Shown here: positions 7,292-15,072 of the stretch, piece after piece | Position numbering within the stretch: position 1 is the stretch's first letter | How the letters are laid out: the number at the start of each line of letters is the position of its first letter | The notes under the pieces: model-generated | The model's database searches: none | What the model saw: only the letters and a program-made list of their open reading frames with translations | What the model was told of the DNA's origin: nothing | Assembly (NCBI GenBank): GCA_035701825.1 | Contig: DASSRK010000043.1 | Coordinates: 1 to 25,510 of the forward strand | From: CADEED01 sp035701825 | Lineage (GTDB): Bacteria > Pseudomonadota > Gammaproteobacteria > Steroidobacterales > Steroidobacteraceae | Direction of reading: 5' to 3' | DNA length: 25,510 nt | Program-made: the position numbers and the translations under genes

Positions 7292-8262
7292 AACCTGACG
7301 AGCGCCGAGCCCCAGGTGAAGCCGCCGCCGAAGGCTTCGAGCAGGATCAGTTCGCCGCGCTTCACGCGGCCGTCGCGCACGCCGACGTCGAGCGCCAGCG
7401 GCACCGACGCGGTCGAAGTGTTGCCGTGGTCCTGCACGGTCACGATCACCCGCTCCATCGGCAGCTCGAGCCGCTTGGCCATGGCCTGGATGATGCGGAT
7501 GTTCGCCTGGTGCGGCACCAGCCAGTTCACCGCGGAGCGATCCAGGCCGTTGGCGGCCAGTGCCTCGTCCACCGCGCCGCCGAGCTTGGTCACGGCGACC
7601 TTGAACACTTCGCTGCCGGCCATCTTGATGGCGATGTCGACGCGCTGCCGCTCGGTGTCGTACTTGAAGCCGGAGGAGATGCCGGTCTCGACGTGCAGCA
7701 GGTCCTTGTAGGTGCCGTCGGAATGCAGGTGCGTGCTCAGGATGCCGGGCTCGGCCGAGGGCTTGAGGACCACCGCGCCGGCGCCGTCGGCGAACAGCAC
7801 CGCGGTGCTGCGGTCGTTCCAGTCGGTGATGCGCGAGAGCGTTTCGGCGCCGACCACCAGCGCGCACTTGGCCTCGCCGGCCTTGACGAACTTGTCGGCG
7901 ATCGACAGCGCGTAGATGAAACCGCTGCACGCGGTCTCCACCGAGAACGCCGGGCAGCCGCGCGCGCCGAGCCGCGCCTGCAAGAGCGTGCCGCAGTTCG
8001 GGAACACGAAATCCGGCGTGGTGGTACCGAACACGATGAAGTCGATCTCCGCGGGCGTGACGCCCGCCGCCTCGATCGCGCGGCGCGCGGCGATCTCGGC
8101 CAGGTCCACGGTAGTTTGACCGTCCGCGGCGATGTGCCGGCGTTCGATCCCGGTGCGAGTCCGGATCCACTCGTCGGTGGTATCCATCTTCTTCTCGAGA
8201 TCGAAGTTCGTGACGATCTTTTCCGGCAGGTAGGACCCGGTGCCGGCAATGCGTGAATACAT
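7288..8262 (-). CDS. fabH: Beta-ketoacyl-ACP synthase III
   Basis: A 324-residue cytosolic enzyme that condenses acetyl-CoA with malonyl-ACP to start type II fatty-acid synthesis. The catalytic triad is visible: C112 in TACSGF, H251 in PHQANIR and N281 in HGNTS. The family's glycine-rich C-terminus (GGGFTWGS) is also present, and length is normal. AAGGG about 5-9 nt before the ATG serves as ribosome binding site. It is the last gene of the yceD-rpmF-plsX-fabH run, 32 nt after plsX. The genes that usually follow (fabD, fabG, acpP, fabF) are absent here and replaced by the convergent signalling module. Its stop lies in the right arm of the long inverted repeat. Confidence 0.97.
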   Translation of the reverse strand: MYSRIAGTGSYLPEKIVTNFDLEKKMDTTDEWIRTRTGIERRHIAADGQTTVDLAEIAARRAIEAAGVTPAEIDFIVFGTTTPDFVFPNCGTLLQARLGARGCPAFSVETACSGFIYALSIADKFVKAGEAKCALVVGAETLSRITDWNDRSTAVLFADGAGAVVLKPSAEPGILSTHLHSDGTYKDLLHVETGISSGFKYDTERQRVDIAIKMAGSEVFKVAVTKLGGAVDEALAANGLDRSAVNWLVPHQANIRIIQAMAKRLELPMERVIVTVQDHGNTSTASVPLALDVGVRDGRVKRGELILLEAFGGGFTWGSALVRF

Positions 8263-8294
8263 GTCTGCCCTTTTCTTCTACCCGGCGTGGTGTT

Positions 8295-9305
8295 CTAAGC
8301 GGCCTGGCCGGGCGCCAGCGCCCGCGCGATGACCTCCGGAAGACCGTGGCGCGTCGCGGTGGCCGCCGTGGCGACTGCCTGGGCGAACGCGACGCGGTCC
8401 GCGCTGCCGTGGCTTTTTACCACGACTCCGGTCAGCCCGACCATGCAGGCGCCGTTGTAGCGCCGCGGGTCCATGACCTCTCCCACGCGACGCAGTACCG
8501 GACGGGCTAGCAACCCGGAGACCTTGCTCCTGGCGTCACGCGAAAATTCCGTGCGCATCTGCTCGACGATCAGCTTGGCGAGCCCTTCCATCGACTTGAG
8601 CGCGACGTTGCCGGTGAACCCGTCGGTCACCACCACGTCGACGCTGTCGTCGAAGATGTTGTTGCCTTCGACGAAGCCCACGTAGTTCACGCCGAGCGCG
8701 CGGATCAGCTCGTGCGCTTCCTGGACGAGTTCATGGCCCTTGGTTTCTTCCTCGCCGATGTTGAGCAGCCCGATGCGGGGATTGGTCAACCCGAACACGT
8801 CGCGCGCCACGATCGAGCCCATGGTCGCGAACTGCGCGAGCTGCAGCGGCGTCGCCTTGGAATTGGCGCCGAGGTCCAGCATGTGGGTGTGGCCGCCATT
8901 GCGCGCCGGTACACGGGCCATGATGGCGCCGCGTTCGACCGGCCCGACGGTCTTCAGCACGAAGTGCGCCATGGCGGTGAGCGCACCGGTATTGCCGGCG
9001 CTGACCATGCCGGCGGCCCTGCCCTCTTTCACCAGGTCGATGGCGATGCGCATCGACGAATCCTTGCGGCGGCGGATTGCCTCGCGCGGATGCTCGGACA
9101 TGCCGACCACGCTCGCGGCCGGATGCACGCGCGCACGCGCACGCAACCCGGCGGGCTCGCGCGCCAGCGCCGATTCGATGACTTCGGGATTGCCCACGAG
9201 CACCAGCTCGAGGGCCGGGTCGGCCGCGAGGGCGCGCACGGCGCCGGGTACGCATTCCTGCGCACCGCAGTCACCACTCATCACGTCGACGGCGATGGAC
9301 GCCAT
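8295..9305 (-). CDS. plsX: Phosphate acyltransferase PlsX
   Basis: A 336-residue protein matching PlsX, which makes acyl-phosphate from acyl-ACP for the first step of phospholipid synthesis; it is a peripheral cytosolic enzyme. The N-terminal IAVDVMSGDCG (family form AVDxMGGDxG), the GNTGALT segment, and the C-terminal region with VVVTDGFTGNVALK and GLTGVVVKSHGSAD are all recognisable. The first motif reads MSGD where most members read MGGD, a mild change. It lies between rpmF and fabH, the conserved order in proteobacteria, and is probably cotranscribed from the promoter in front of yceD. Confidence 0.96.
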   Translation of the reverse strand: MASIAVDVMSGDCGAQECVPGAVRALAADPALELVLVGNPEVIESALAREPAGLRARARVHPAASVVGMSEHPREAIRRRKDSSMRIAIDLVKEGRAAGMVSAGNTGALTAMAHFVLKTVGPVERGAIMARVPARNGGHTHMLDLGANSKATPLQLAQFATMGSIVARDVFGLTNPRIGLLNIGEEETKGHELVQEAHELIRALGVNYVGFVEGNNIFDDSVDVVVTDGFTGNVALKSMEGLAKLIVEQMRTEFSRDARSKVSGLLARPVLRRVGEVMDPRRYNGACMVGLTGVVVKSHGSADRVAFAQAVATAATATRHGLPEVIARALAPGQAA

Positions 9306-9346
9306 GCGCTCGCGGCCGGGACGCGCGGCGCGTCCCGCGGCGGGAA

Positions 9347-9541
9347 TTATTCTTCGGTCTCGACTTCGGCCGGCTTCTCGATGACGCGCTTGCCGCGATA
9401 GAAGCCATCCGGGGTGATGCGATGACGCAGGTGCGTCTCGCCCGACTGCGGGTCGACGGACAACGCAGGCTTGCTCAGGCCATCGTGCGAACGATGCATG
9501 CCGCGCTTGGACGGCGTTTTGCGACTCTTTTGAACGGGCAT
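9347..9541 (-). CDS. rpmF: 50S ribosomal protein L32
   Basis: A 64-residue basic protein starting MPVQKSRKTPSKRGMHRSHDGL, the N-terminal signature of bacterial L32, and continuing with the typical GETHLRHRITPDGFYRGKRV. It lacks the Cys zinc-binding pairs, so it is the zinc-independent form. It sits 25 nt after yceD and 41 nt before plsX, as in E. coli and Pseudomonas. Its tail (PAEVETEE) is acidic and slightly longer than the E. coli protein. Confidence 0.97.
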   Translation of the reverse strand: MPVQKSRKTPSKRGMHRSHDGLSKPALSVDPQSGETHLRHRITPDGFYRGKRVIEKPAEVETEE

Positions 9542-9566
9542 GGGACCAATCCTCTCCGGGCGACGA

Positions 9567-10097
9567 CTACTTGCGTTTCAACAGTTCGCCCAACTGTGCA
9601 AACGGTTTCTGAACCTGCGCTTCGTCCGCGGCGTCATCGGCATCCGGCTCGCCCGGCAACTGCACGACACGCTGCGCACACTCGCTTCCTTCTGCATGTC
9701 GCGGCACATTCGGCAACGCGAGCATGACTTCCTCATCGACGAGGTCCCGGACGCTGACGCTGTCCGCCTCGACCAGAAAAACCTCCATGCCGTCGGGCAC
9801 GCGATCCGCGGCGTCGTAGTCGCTGACCAGCGCGACGCGCGATTTCACGTTCACCGGCCAGCGCATCGGCTGCATGCAGCGCTGGCAGATCACTTCCGGT
9901 TGCGCGCTGACCTCGAGATCGGCGACGGCCTGGTGCTGTTGCCGCGAGAAGCGCACGCGACCCTTCGCCTCACCCTCACGGGCCGCAACCTCATGCGCGA
10001 CCCTGGGCAATTCCGCGAGCGGAATCGAAAACTCGATCGCCGTCTCGGTACCCACCAGGGTGTCGACAGGAGCGCGACGGGACCAGCCCAGTGACAT
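9567..10097 (-). CDS. yceD: YceD/DUF177 family protein (23S rRNA accumulation protein)
   Basis: A 176-residue YceD-family protein. The central CQRCMQPM motif (about residues 74-81) and an acidic C-terminal half (VRDLVDEEVMLALPNVPRH) are the family marks. E. coli YceD is needed for normal 23S rRNA levels, which fits its pairing with rpmF. The ATG at 10097 gives the family's usual length. A TTG at 10130 is in frame but would lie in the -35/spacer region of the operon promoter, so I reject it. The -10 hexamer ends only 9 nt before this ATG, leaving almost no 5' leader. Confidence 0.92.
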   Translation of the reverse strand: MSLGWSRRAPVDTLVGTETAIEFSIPLAELPRVAHEVAAREGEAKGRVRFSRQQHQAVADLEVSAQPEVICQRCMQPMRWPVNVKSRVALVSDYDAADRVPDGMEVFLVEADSVSVRDLVDEEVMLALPNVPRHAEGSECAQRVVQLPGEPDADDAADEAQVQKPFAQLGELLKRK

Positions 10098-10106
10098 GGG
10101 GCGCGT

Positions 10107-10135
10107 ATCATAGGGACCGCCTCCCCCCAAGTCAA
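10107..10135 (-). promoter_or_regulatory. Promoter of the yceD-rpmF-plsX-fabH operon
   Basis: On the minus strand, TTGACT (-35, 10130-10135) and TATGAT (-10, 10107-10112) are separated by exactly 17 nt, each matching sigma-70 consensus at 5/6 positions. Transcription should begin about 7-10 nt further on, within or just before the yceD ATG at 10097-10095, predicting a leaderless or nearly leaderless message. The bases after the -10 are ACGCGCCCC. Confidence 0.8.
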
Positions 10136-10164
10136 AACAACATTAACTCCAAGTCCTTGTTTTT

Positions 10165-10761
10165 ATGAGCCCGAAGACCGTGCTACGCCCCCTGATCCTG
10201 GCGTCGACCTCGCGCTACCGCGCCGCCCTGCTGGAGCGCTTCGGACTCAGGTTCAACACGGCCAGTCCGGGGGTGGACGAGGCAGGTTTACCCGGAGAGG
10301 CGCCGCAGGCCCGGGCGCGGCGCTTGTCGGACGCCAAGGCGGAAGCCGTGGCCCGGCAGTACCCCGAGGCTGTGATCATCGGTGGCGACCAGGTACCCGC
10401 CGCCGGCACGACCCTGCTGGACAAGCCGGGAAATGCCGCCCGGTGCCGCGAGCAGCTCAAACTCCTCTCGGGCGCGAGCGCCCAATTCCATACCGCCTGC
10501 ACCGTACGCTGCGTGGCCACGGACTTCACCCTCAGCCACGTCGACACCACGACCGTGCGGCTGCGCACGCTCAGCGACGCCGAGATCGACCGCTATGTCG
10601 AGCGCGAGCAGCCCTTCGATTGCGCGGGTGGATTCAAGGCCGAAGCGCTCGGAATTTCGTTGTTCGAACGCATGGATTCCGAGGACCCGACGGCCATCGT
10701 GGGTTTGCCGCTCATCTGGCTGGCCGGCGCGCTGCGCACCGCGGGATTCGCCGTCCCATAG
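10165..10761 (+). CDS. maf: Maf-family nucleotide pyrophosphatase (YceF-like)
   Basis: A 198-residue Maf/HAM1-fold protein. It opens with ILASTSRYR (phosphate-binding segment), has a metal/substrate motif GGDQV where most members have SDQ, the FDCAGGFKAEALG segment, and ends with DPTAIVGLPL. The YceF branch hydrolyses 7-methyl-GTP and other modified NTPs, and the position beside and divergent from yceD-rpmF is the same as for E. coli yceF. No Shine-Dalgarno sequence precedes the ATG (the upstream bases are CCTTGTTTTT), so it may be translated from a short or leaderless transcript. Confidence 0.93.
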   Translation: MSPKTVLRPLILASTSRYRAALLERFGLRFNTASPGVDEAGLPGEAPQARARRLSDAKAEAVARQYPEAVIIGGDQVPAAGTTLLDKPGNAARCREQLKLLSGASAQFHTACTVRCVATDFTLSHVDTTTVRLRTLSDAEIDRYVEREQPFDCAGGFKAEALGISLFERMDSEDPTAIVGLPLIWLAGALRTAGFAVP

Positions 10762-10780
10762 GATTACACACGGTGCGAAC

Positions 10781-10976
10781 TCAGCACTCCCGAGCGGCAC
10801 AGGCGGCATGGCGCCCGTGACCAACGGCATCACACGCCGTGCACTCGAGCATTTCCAGATTCGCACTCCAACCATCGCGCCCTGCAGATGACCGAGCTGT
10901 GGCCATTCTCATGGTGATGGCCACCGAGAAACTGGAAGTCACAGCCTGAACACTGATACAGCAGACCGTGCGCCAT
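10781..10976 (-). pseudogene. Broken small Cys/His-rich (zinc-ribbon-like) gene
   Basis: An ATG at 10976, 7 nt after the rluC stop, opens a 48-codon frame ending at 10830. It encodes an N-terminal segment with CSGC (9-12), GHHHENGH (19-26) and VIC (29-31). The homogeneous Cys/His pattern stops there, but the next frame over carries LECTACDAVGHGRHAACAAREC-like spacing (CTAC at about 10842-10831, then further Cys) up to a stop at 10781. Joined through a single shift they give a plausible zinc-binding protein with CxxC at each end. This looks like a gene damaged by a frameshift or an internal deletion, or a sequencing error. I cannot name the family. Alternatively the 48-residue product alone is real. 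Confidence 0.4.
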
Positions 10977-10983
10977 CGATGCG

Positions 10984-12003
10984 CTACTTGCGGACGCGCG
11001 GCGGATTCAACGTATCGATCACTGCGGCGAGATCGGGGGGCAATGGGGTACTCACCGAGAACTCCACTCCCGTCTCTGGCCAGACAAAGCTCACCTGGTG
11101 CGCGTGCAGGAACATGCGCGTGAGTCCCAACGCCTTCATCTTCTCGTTGAACTCAGCCTCACCGTACTTCTCGTCGCCCGCCAGTGGATAGCCCGCGTGG
11201 GCCGCGTGCACGCGGATCTGGTGCGTGCGCCCGGTCTCGAGTTCCACTTCGACCAGCGACGCCTTCTTGCCGAAGAACTGCACCGGCTTGAACACGCTCG
11301 CGGCGTCCTTGCCGGAGGCATCGGCCTTCACGGTGCGCTCGCCCCCCACGCGGATGTCGGTGCGCAATGGCACGTCGATGCGCTTCCTGCCGAGCTCCCA
11401 CTTGCCCTTCACCAGCGCGAGGTAGCGCTTCTCCACCTGGTTCTCGCGCATCAGCGCGTGCAGCGTGCGCAGCGTCGCGGGCTTGCGCGCGATCAGCAGC
11501 AGGCCGCTGGTATCGCGATCGAGGCGATGGACCAGCTCGAGACTTTTCTCTTCGGGCCGCGCCGTGCGCAGCGCCTCGATGACGCCGAAGCTCACCCCGC
11601 TGCCGCCATGGACCGCGATGCCCGCCGGCTTGTTGACGACCAGAAGCTGCGGATCCTCGTAGACGATTGCGGCCGTGACGCTGTCGAGCAACGCACCGGA
11701 GGCACGGCGCGGTGGCGCGGATGCGCCGGTCCGCACGGGCGGCACCCGCACCGTGTCGCCCTGCTGCAACCGGCTCTCGGGCCTGGCGCGCTTGCCGTTG
11801 ACGCGCACCTCGCCCTTGCGGATCACGCGGAAAATATGGGTCCGGGGCACATCACCGAGGATCCGCGCGAGGAAGTTGTCCAGGCGCTGGCCATCGCCCC
11901 GCTCGTCGACCTCGATCTGGCGCACCTTGGGTGCCGCGATCTCGCCATTCGGAGGCGCTTGTGGCGTCCGCGCCGCAGGTGGTTCGTAACGTCTTGTTTT
12001 CAC
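10984..12003 (-). CDS. rluC: 23S rRNA pseudouridine synthase RluC
   Basis: A 339-residue RluA-family enzyme. An N-terminal S4 RNA-binding domain (about 38-90; RLDNFLARIL, KGEVRVNGKR) is followed by the synthase domain with the catalytic motif HRLDRDTSG (159-167, Asp162) and the downstream RTHQIRVH and LAGDEKYG segments. In E. coli RluC makes pseudouridines at three sites in 23S rRNA. The neighbour rne, divergently transcribed, is the conserved partner and supports RluC over RluD. The start is GTG at 12003. The first 25 residues, rich in Pro and Arg, are an extension before the S4 domain. Confidence 0.94.
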   Translation of the reverse strand: MKTRRYEPPAARTPQAPPNGEIAAPKVRQIEVDERGDGQRLDNFLARILGDVPRTHIFRVIRKGEVRVNGKRARPESRLQQGDTVRVPPVRTGASAPPRRASGALLDSVTAAIVYEDPQLLVVNKPAGIAVHGGSGVSFGVIEALRTARPEEKSLELVHRLDRDTSGLLLIARKPATLRTLHALMRENQVEKRYLALVKGKWELGRKRIDVPLRTDIRVGGERTVKADASGKDAASVFKPVQFFGKKASLVEVELETGRTHQIRVHAAHAGYPLAGDEKYGEAEFNEKMKALGLTRMFLHAHQVSFVWPETGVEFSVSTPLPPDLAAVIDTLNPPRVRK

Positions 12004-12022
12004 TAAGGTCTCGGGCTATGAT
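11994..12022 (+). promoter_or_regulatory. Candidate rne promoter
   Basis: TATGAT at 12017-12022 is a good -10 (5/6). A weak -35, TTGTTT, lies at 11994-11999 with a 17-nt spacer, inside the first codons of the divergent rluC. The -10 is followed by GCGCGCC, nearly the same discriminator as at the yceD promoter. Use of this promoter would give rne a leader of about 380 nt. Confidence 0.5.
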
Positions 12023-12028
12023 GCGCGC

Positions 12029-12410
12029 CGTCGTCGTCCCCAGCAAAGTTTCTGTGCGTGGCGGCGCAATGCCGCGGCGCGCACGAGCGCAACCATAAGA
12101 CGAGTCGAACGCGCCGCATGTTAGTTGGTCCTCGGTAACGAGGCCATCGCTCGAAGGCCCACTCGAAGCGCAGCGCAGGGATGGCGGTCCAAAAGACACA
12201 TCTGGCGCGGCGTCGGTGAAGAAGCCCAAAGGGTTTTGGCGCCCGTCCCACATCGGGGCGGACTTAATAACGTGATCACTCACGCGCCCCACAACCAGTA
12301 TTGGCCTCGTGTCTGTGCACTCCGCGTCGCGCGGTCGATTGCACGGACGCCCCAGAGGATATCCGCCGTAAGCATCGGGTTGGCCCCAAAGTCATTAGGG
12401 TCCAATTCAA
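12029..12410 (+). promoter_or_regulatory. Long untranslated leader of rne
   Basis: About 380 nt separate the candidate promoter from the rne ATG, with no supportable gene between. In E. coli a 361-nt rne leader folds into hairpins that let RNase E repress its own mRNA; a leader of similar length here suggests the same logic, though the sequence is not recognisably the same. One clear hairpin is CCTCG-GTAA-CGAGG at 12130-12143. AGGG at 12397-12400 is the likely ribosome binding site, 10 nt before the ATG. Confidence 0.45.
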
Positions 12411-15017
12411 ATGAAGAGAATGCTCGTCAATGCAACTCAGCAAGAGGAGTTGCGCGTCGCACTGGTTGATGGCCAGAAGCTGTACGACCTTTCCATCGAA
12501 ATCCCTTCCAAGGAACAGAAGAAAGCCAACATCTACAAAGGACGGATCTCGCGCATCGAGCCCTCGCTCGAGGCCTGCTTCGTCGACTACGGCTCGGAAC
12601 GCCACGGCTTCCTGCCGCTGAAGGAAATCTCCCGGGACTACTTCCGCAAGGGCTCCGACAGCGGGCGCGGCAACATGCGCGACCTGCTCTCCGAGGGACA
12701 GGAAGTCATCGTCCAGGTCGAGAAAGAGGAACGCGGCAACAAGGGCGCCGCCCTCACCACCTACATCTCGCTCGCCGGCCGCTTCCTGGTGCTGATGCCG
12801 AACAACCCGCGCGCCGGGGGCGTGTCGCGCCGCATCGAGGGCGAAGACCGCGACCAGATGCGCCAGGCGATGGATGACCTGCGGATTCCCGACGGCATGG
12901 GCGCCATCGTACGCACCGCCGGCGTGGGTCGCGCCGTCGAGGAACTGCAGTGGGACCTCGACAACCTCAAGAACCAGTGGGACCAGATCGACGCGGCCAC
13001 CAAGGACCGCCCGGCGCCCTACCTCGTGTATCGCGAAAGCGACGCCGTCACCCGCAGCCTGCGCGACTACTTCGGCGACGACATCGGCGAAGTGCTGGTC
13101 GACGATGACGCGACCTTCGCCACGGCGCAGGAATACATGACGCGGTTCATGCCGCCGGAAGCGCAGAAGAAGCTGAAGCGCTACACCGACGACATCCCGC
13201 TGTTCACGCGCTTCCAGATCGAGAGCCAGATCGAGTCGGCGTACGCGCAGAAGGTCGAGCTGCCCTCGGGCGGATCGATCGTGATCAACTACACCGAGGC
13301 GCTGGTCTCCATCGACATCAATTCCGCGCGCGCCACGCGCGGCTCGGACATCGAGACCACGGCGACCAACACCAACCTCGAAGCCGCCGACGAAATCGCC
13401 CGGCAGCTGCGCATCCGCGACATCGGCGGCCTGATCGTCATCGACTTCATCGACATGGAGTCGAGCAAGAACCAGCGCGACGTCGAAGACCGGCTGCGCG
13501 ACGCGGTGAAGATGGATCGCGCCCGCATCCAGATCGGCCGGCTGTCGCGCTTCGGCCTGCTCGAAATGTCCCGCCAGCGCCTGCGTCCGAGCCTGAGCGA
13601 TTCCAGCCACCTGGTCTGCCCGCGCTGCACCGGCATCGGCAGCATCCGCTCGGTCGAGTCCATGGCGCTCGCCATCCTGCGCCTGATCGGCGAGGAAGCG
13701 CGCAAGGAAAAGACCGCGCAGGTGGTCGCGCAGGTCCCGGTTGAAGTGGCCACGTACCTCATCAATGAGAAGCGCGAATGGCTGCGCACGCTCGAGGACA
13801 AGGGCGGCGTCGAGCTGCTGATCGTCCCGAACCAGTACATCCAGACGCCCGAATATTCGATCAAGCGCGTGCGCGCCGACGAAACCGAACTGGCCGAGAA
13901 CAAGATCCTCTCCTACAAGATGCCGGTCGCGCCGGCGGTGGCCGATCCTTCGGGCACCCGGCAGGAGAAGCCGCAGCAGGAACCCGCCGCCGTGGTGCCG
14001 ACCGCACCGGCGACCGCGGCGCCCGTGGTGGTGCACGTCCCGGCGCCGGCCGCAGCCGCCGCCGCGCCGGTCGCTCCGCCCGCGGGACTCGGCTTCTGGG
14101 CACGCCTCGCCTATCTATTCACCGGCAAGGTGCCGGCGGACAGCGAACCTGCGGCGCCGAGCCGCGAGGAAGGCCGCCGCTCGCATCGCGACGGCCAACG
14201 CCATCGTGATCGTGATCGCGACGGCCGCTCGCATCGTCATGGCGAGCGCCACCGCGACGGCGAACGCGGGCGGGATCGCGACCGTGGCGCCCACGGCCGG
14301 CATCGCGACAAGGACGGCCATCGCGAAGGCGGCCGTGACCGCGATCGTCACGGCAGCCGCCAGGGCAGCCGCGACGCCGGCCGCGAAACCGGTCGGGACG
14401 CCAACCGCGAGTCGGCCCAGCGCGACTCGGCGCAGTCCCAGGCGCAGCGCGATGCGCAGCGTGAGCAGAATCGCGAGCGCGACCAGCAACGCCAGGCCGA
14501 GCGCGAACGGCAACGCGAACAGCAGCGCCAGCGCGATGCCGAGCGCCAGCGCGAGCAGCAGCCGGCCGCGGCGGCCGCGACCGCGCCCGAATCCGAAGCC
14601 ACGGCCGAAGCCAATGGCAATGGCCCGGCGGCCGAGGGCGGCCCGCGTGGCGAAGGCCGCGGACGTCGCCGGCGCCGCGGGCGTCGTGGCGGCGGCCGCA
14701 ATCGCGAGGGCGGCAATGCCTCGATGGGTGGCGACATGAACGATGGCGACTACGCCGGCGCGCGCGAAGCCTCGCCCGAGGAGCGTGCCTTCCACGCGCA
14801 GCAGTCGGCCGGCGAAGGCGCGCGTGACCCCGAGTCGCGCGGCGAGCCGCGCGAGCCATACAACGAACCGCGCGAGCCGCGCAGCGAACCACCGCGCGAA
14901 CAGCACGACGCCGGCTCGCAGGCGCCGCTCGACCTGCCGCCCCCGCCGCAGGCGAAACCGTTCGTGGTCTGGTCCTCGTCGCCGTCGGGTGGCGATTCCA
15001 ACCGCCGCGACGAATAG
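12411..15017 (+). CDS. rne: Ribonuclease E
   Basis: An 868-residue endoribonuclease and degradosome scaffold. The N-terminal catalytic half is complete: S1 domain (about 38-120), catalytic Asp302 in SIDINS and Asp345 in VIDFIDM, and the Zn-link CPRC (C403, C406), all within one residue of E. coli numbering. A proline/alanine linker (510-558) leads to the amphipathic membrane-targeting helix GLGFWARLAYLFTG (559-572). The C-terminal half is low-complexity: an Arg/Asp/His/Gly-rich tract (about 585-670), Arg/Gln/Glu repeats (670-725), a second Arg-rich block (about 745-770), and a conserved-looking end KPFVVWSSS. The Arg-rich blocks are probable RNA-binding sites and the tail a possible partner-binding motif (inference). 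It acts at the inner membrane. Confidence 0.97.
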   Translation: MKRMLVNATQQEELRVALVDGQKLYDLSIEIPSKEQKKANIYKGRISRIEPSLEACFVDYGSERHGFLPLKEISRDYFRKGSDSGRGNMRDLLSEGQEVIVQVEKEERGNKGAALTTYISLAGRFLVLMPNNPRAGGVSRRIEGEDRDQMRQAMDDLRIPDGMGAIVRTAGVGRAVEELQWDLDNLKNQWDQIDAATKDRPAPYLVYRESDAVTRSLRDYFGDDIGEVLVDDDATFATAQEYMTRFMPPEAQKKLKRYTDDIPLFTRFQIESQIESAYAQKVELPSGGSIVINYTEALVSIDINSARATRGSDIETTATNTNLEAADEIARQLRIRDIGGLIVIDFIDMESSKNQRDVEDRLRDAVKMDRARIQIGRLSRFGLLEMSRQRLRPSLSDSSHLVCPRCTGIGSIRSVESMALAILRLIGEEARKEKTAQVVAQVPVEVATYLINEKREWLRTLEDKGGVELLIVPNQYIQTPEYSIKRVRADETELAENKILSYKMPVAPAVADPSGTRQEKPQQEPAAVVPTAPATAAPVVVHVPAPAAAAAAPVAPPAGLGFWARLAYLFTGKVPADSEPAAPSREEGRRSHRDGQRHRDRDRDGRSHRHGERHRDGERGRDRDRGAHGRHRDKDGHREGGRDRDRHGSRQGSRDAGRETGRDANRESAQRDSAQSQAQRDAQREQNRERDQQRQAERERQREQQRQRDAERQREQQPAAAAATAPESEATAEANGNGPAAEGGPRGEGRGRRRRRGRRGGGRNREGGNASMGGDMNDGDYAGAREASPEERAFHAQQSAGEGARDPESRGEPREPYNEPREPRSEPPREQHDAGSQAPLDLPPPPQAKPFVVWSSSPSGGDSNRRDE

Positions 15018-15040
15018 CCGTCGGCGTTTCTCGACAGAGG

Positions 15041-15072
15041 GGTCCGCGCATCGCGAGGTGCGCGGACCTTTT
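15041..15072 (+). terminator. Intrinsic terminator of rne
   Basis: A perfect 10-bp stem, GGTCCGCGCA (15041-15050) with TGCGCGGACC (15059-15068), an 8-nt loop and four T residues. It lies 24 nt after the rne stop and directly abuts the stop codon of the convergent phosphatase gene. There is no T run on the minus-strand side. Confidence 0.85.

Noticed and set aside
12276..14036. 586-codon minus-strand frame opposite rne
   Set aside because: It is antisense to the fully conserved RNase E catalytic domain and shows no family features.
14160..14580. Repetitive DNA in the 3' half of rne as a possible CRISPR or satellite array
   Set aside because: The repeats are imperfect, lack spacers, and are explained by the Arg/Asp/His- and Arg/Gln-rich protein sequence.
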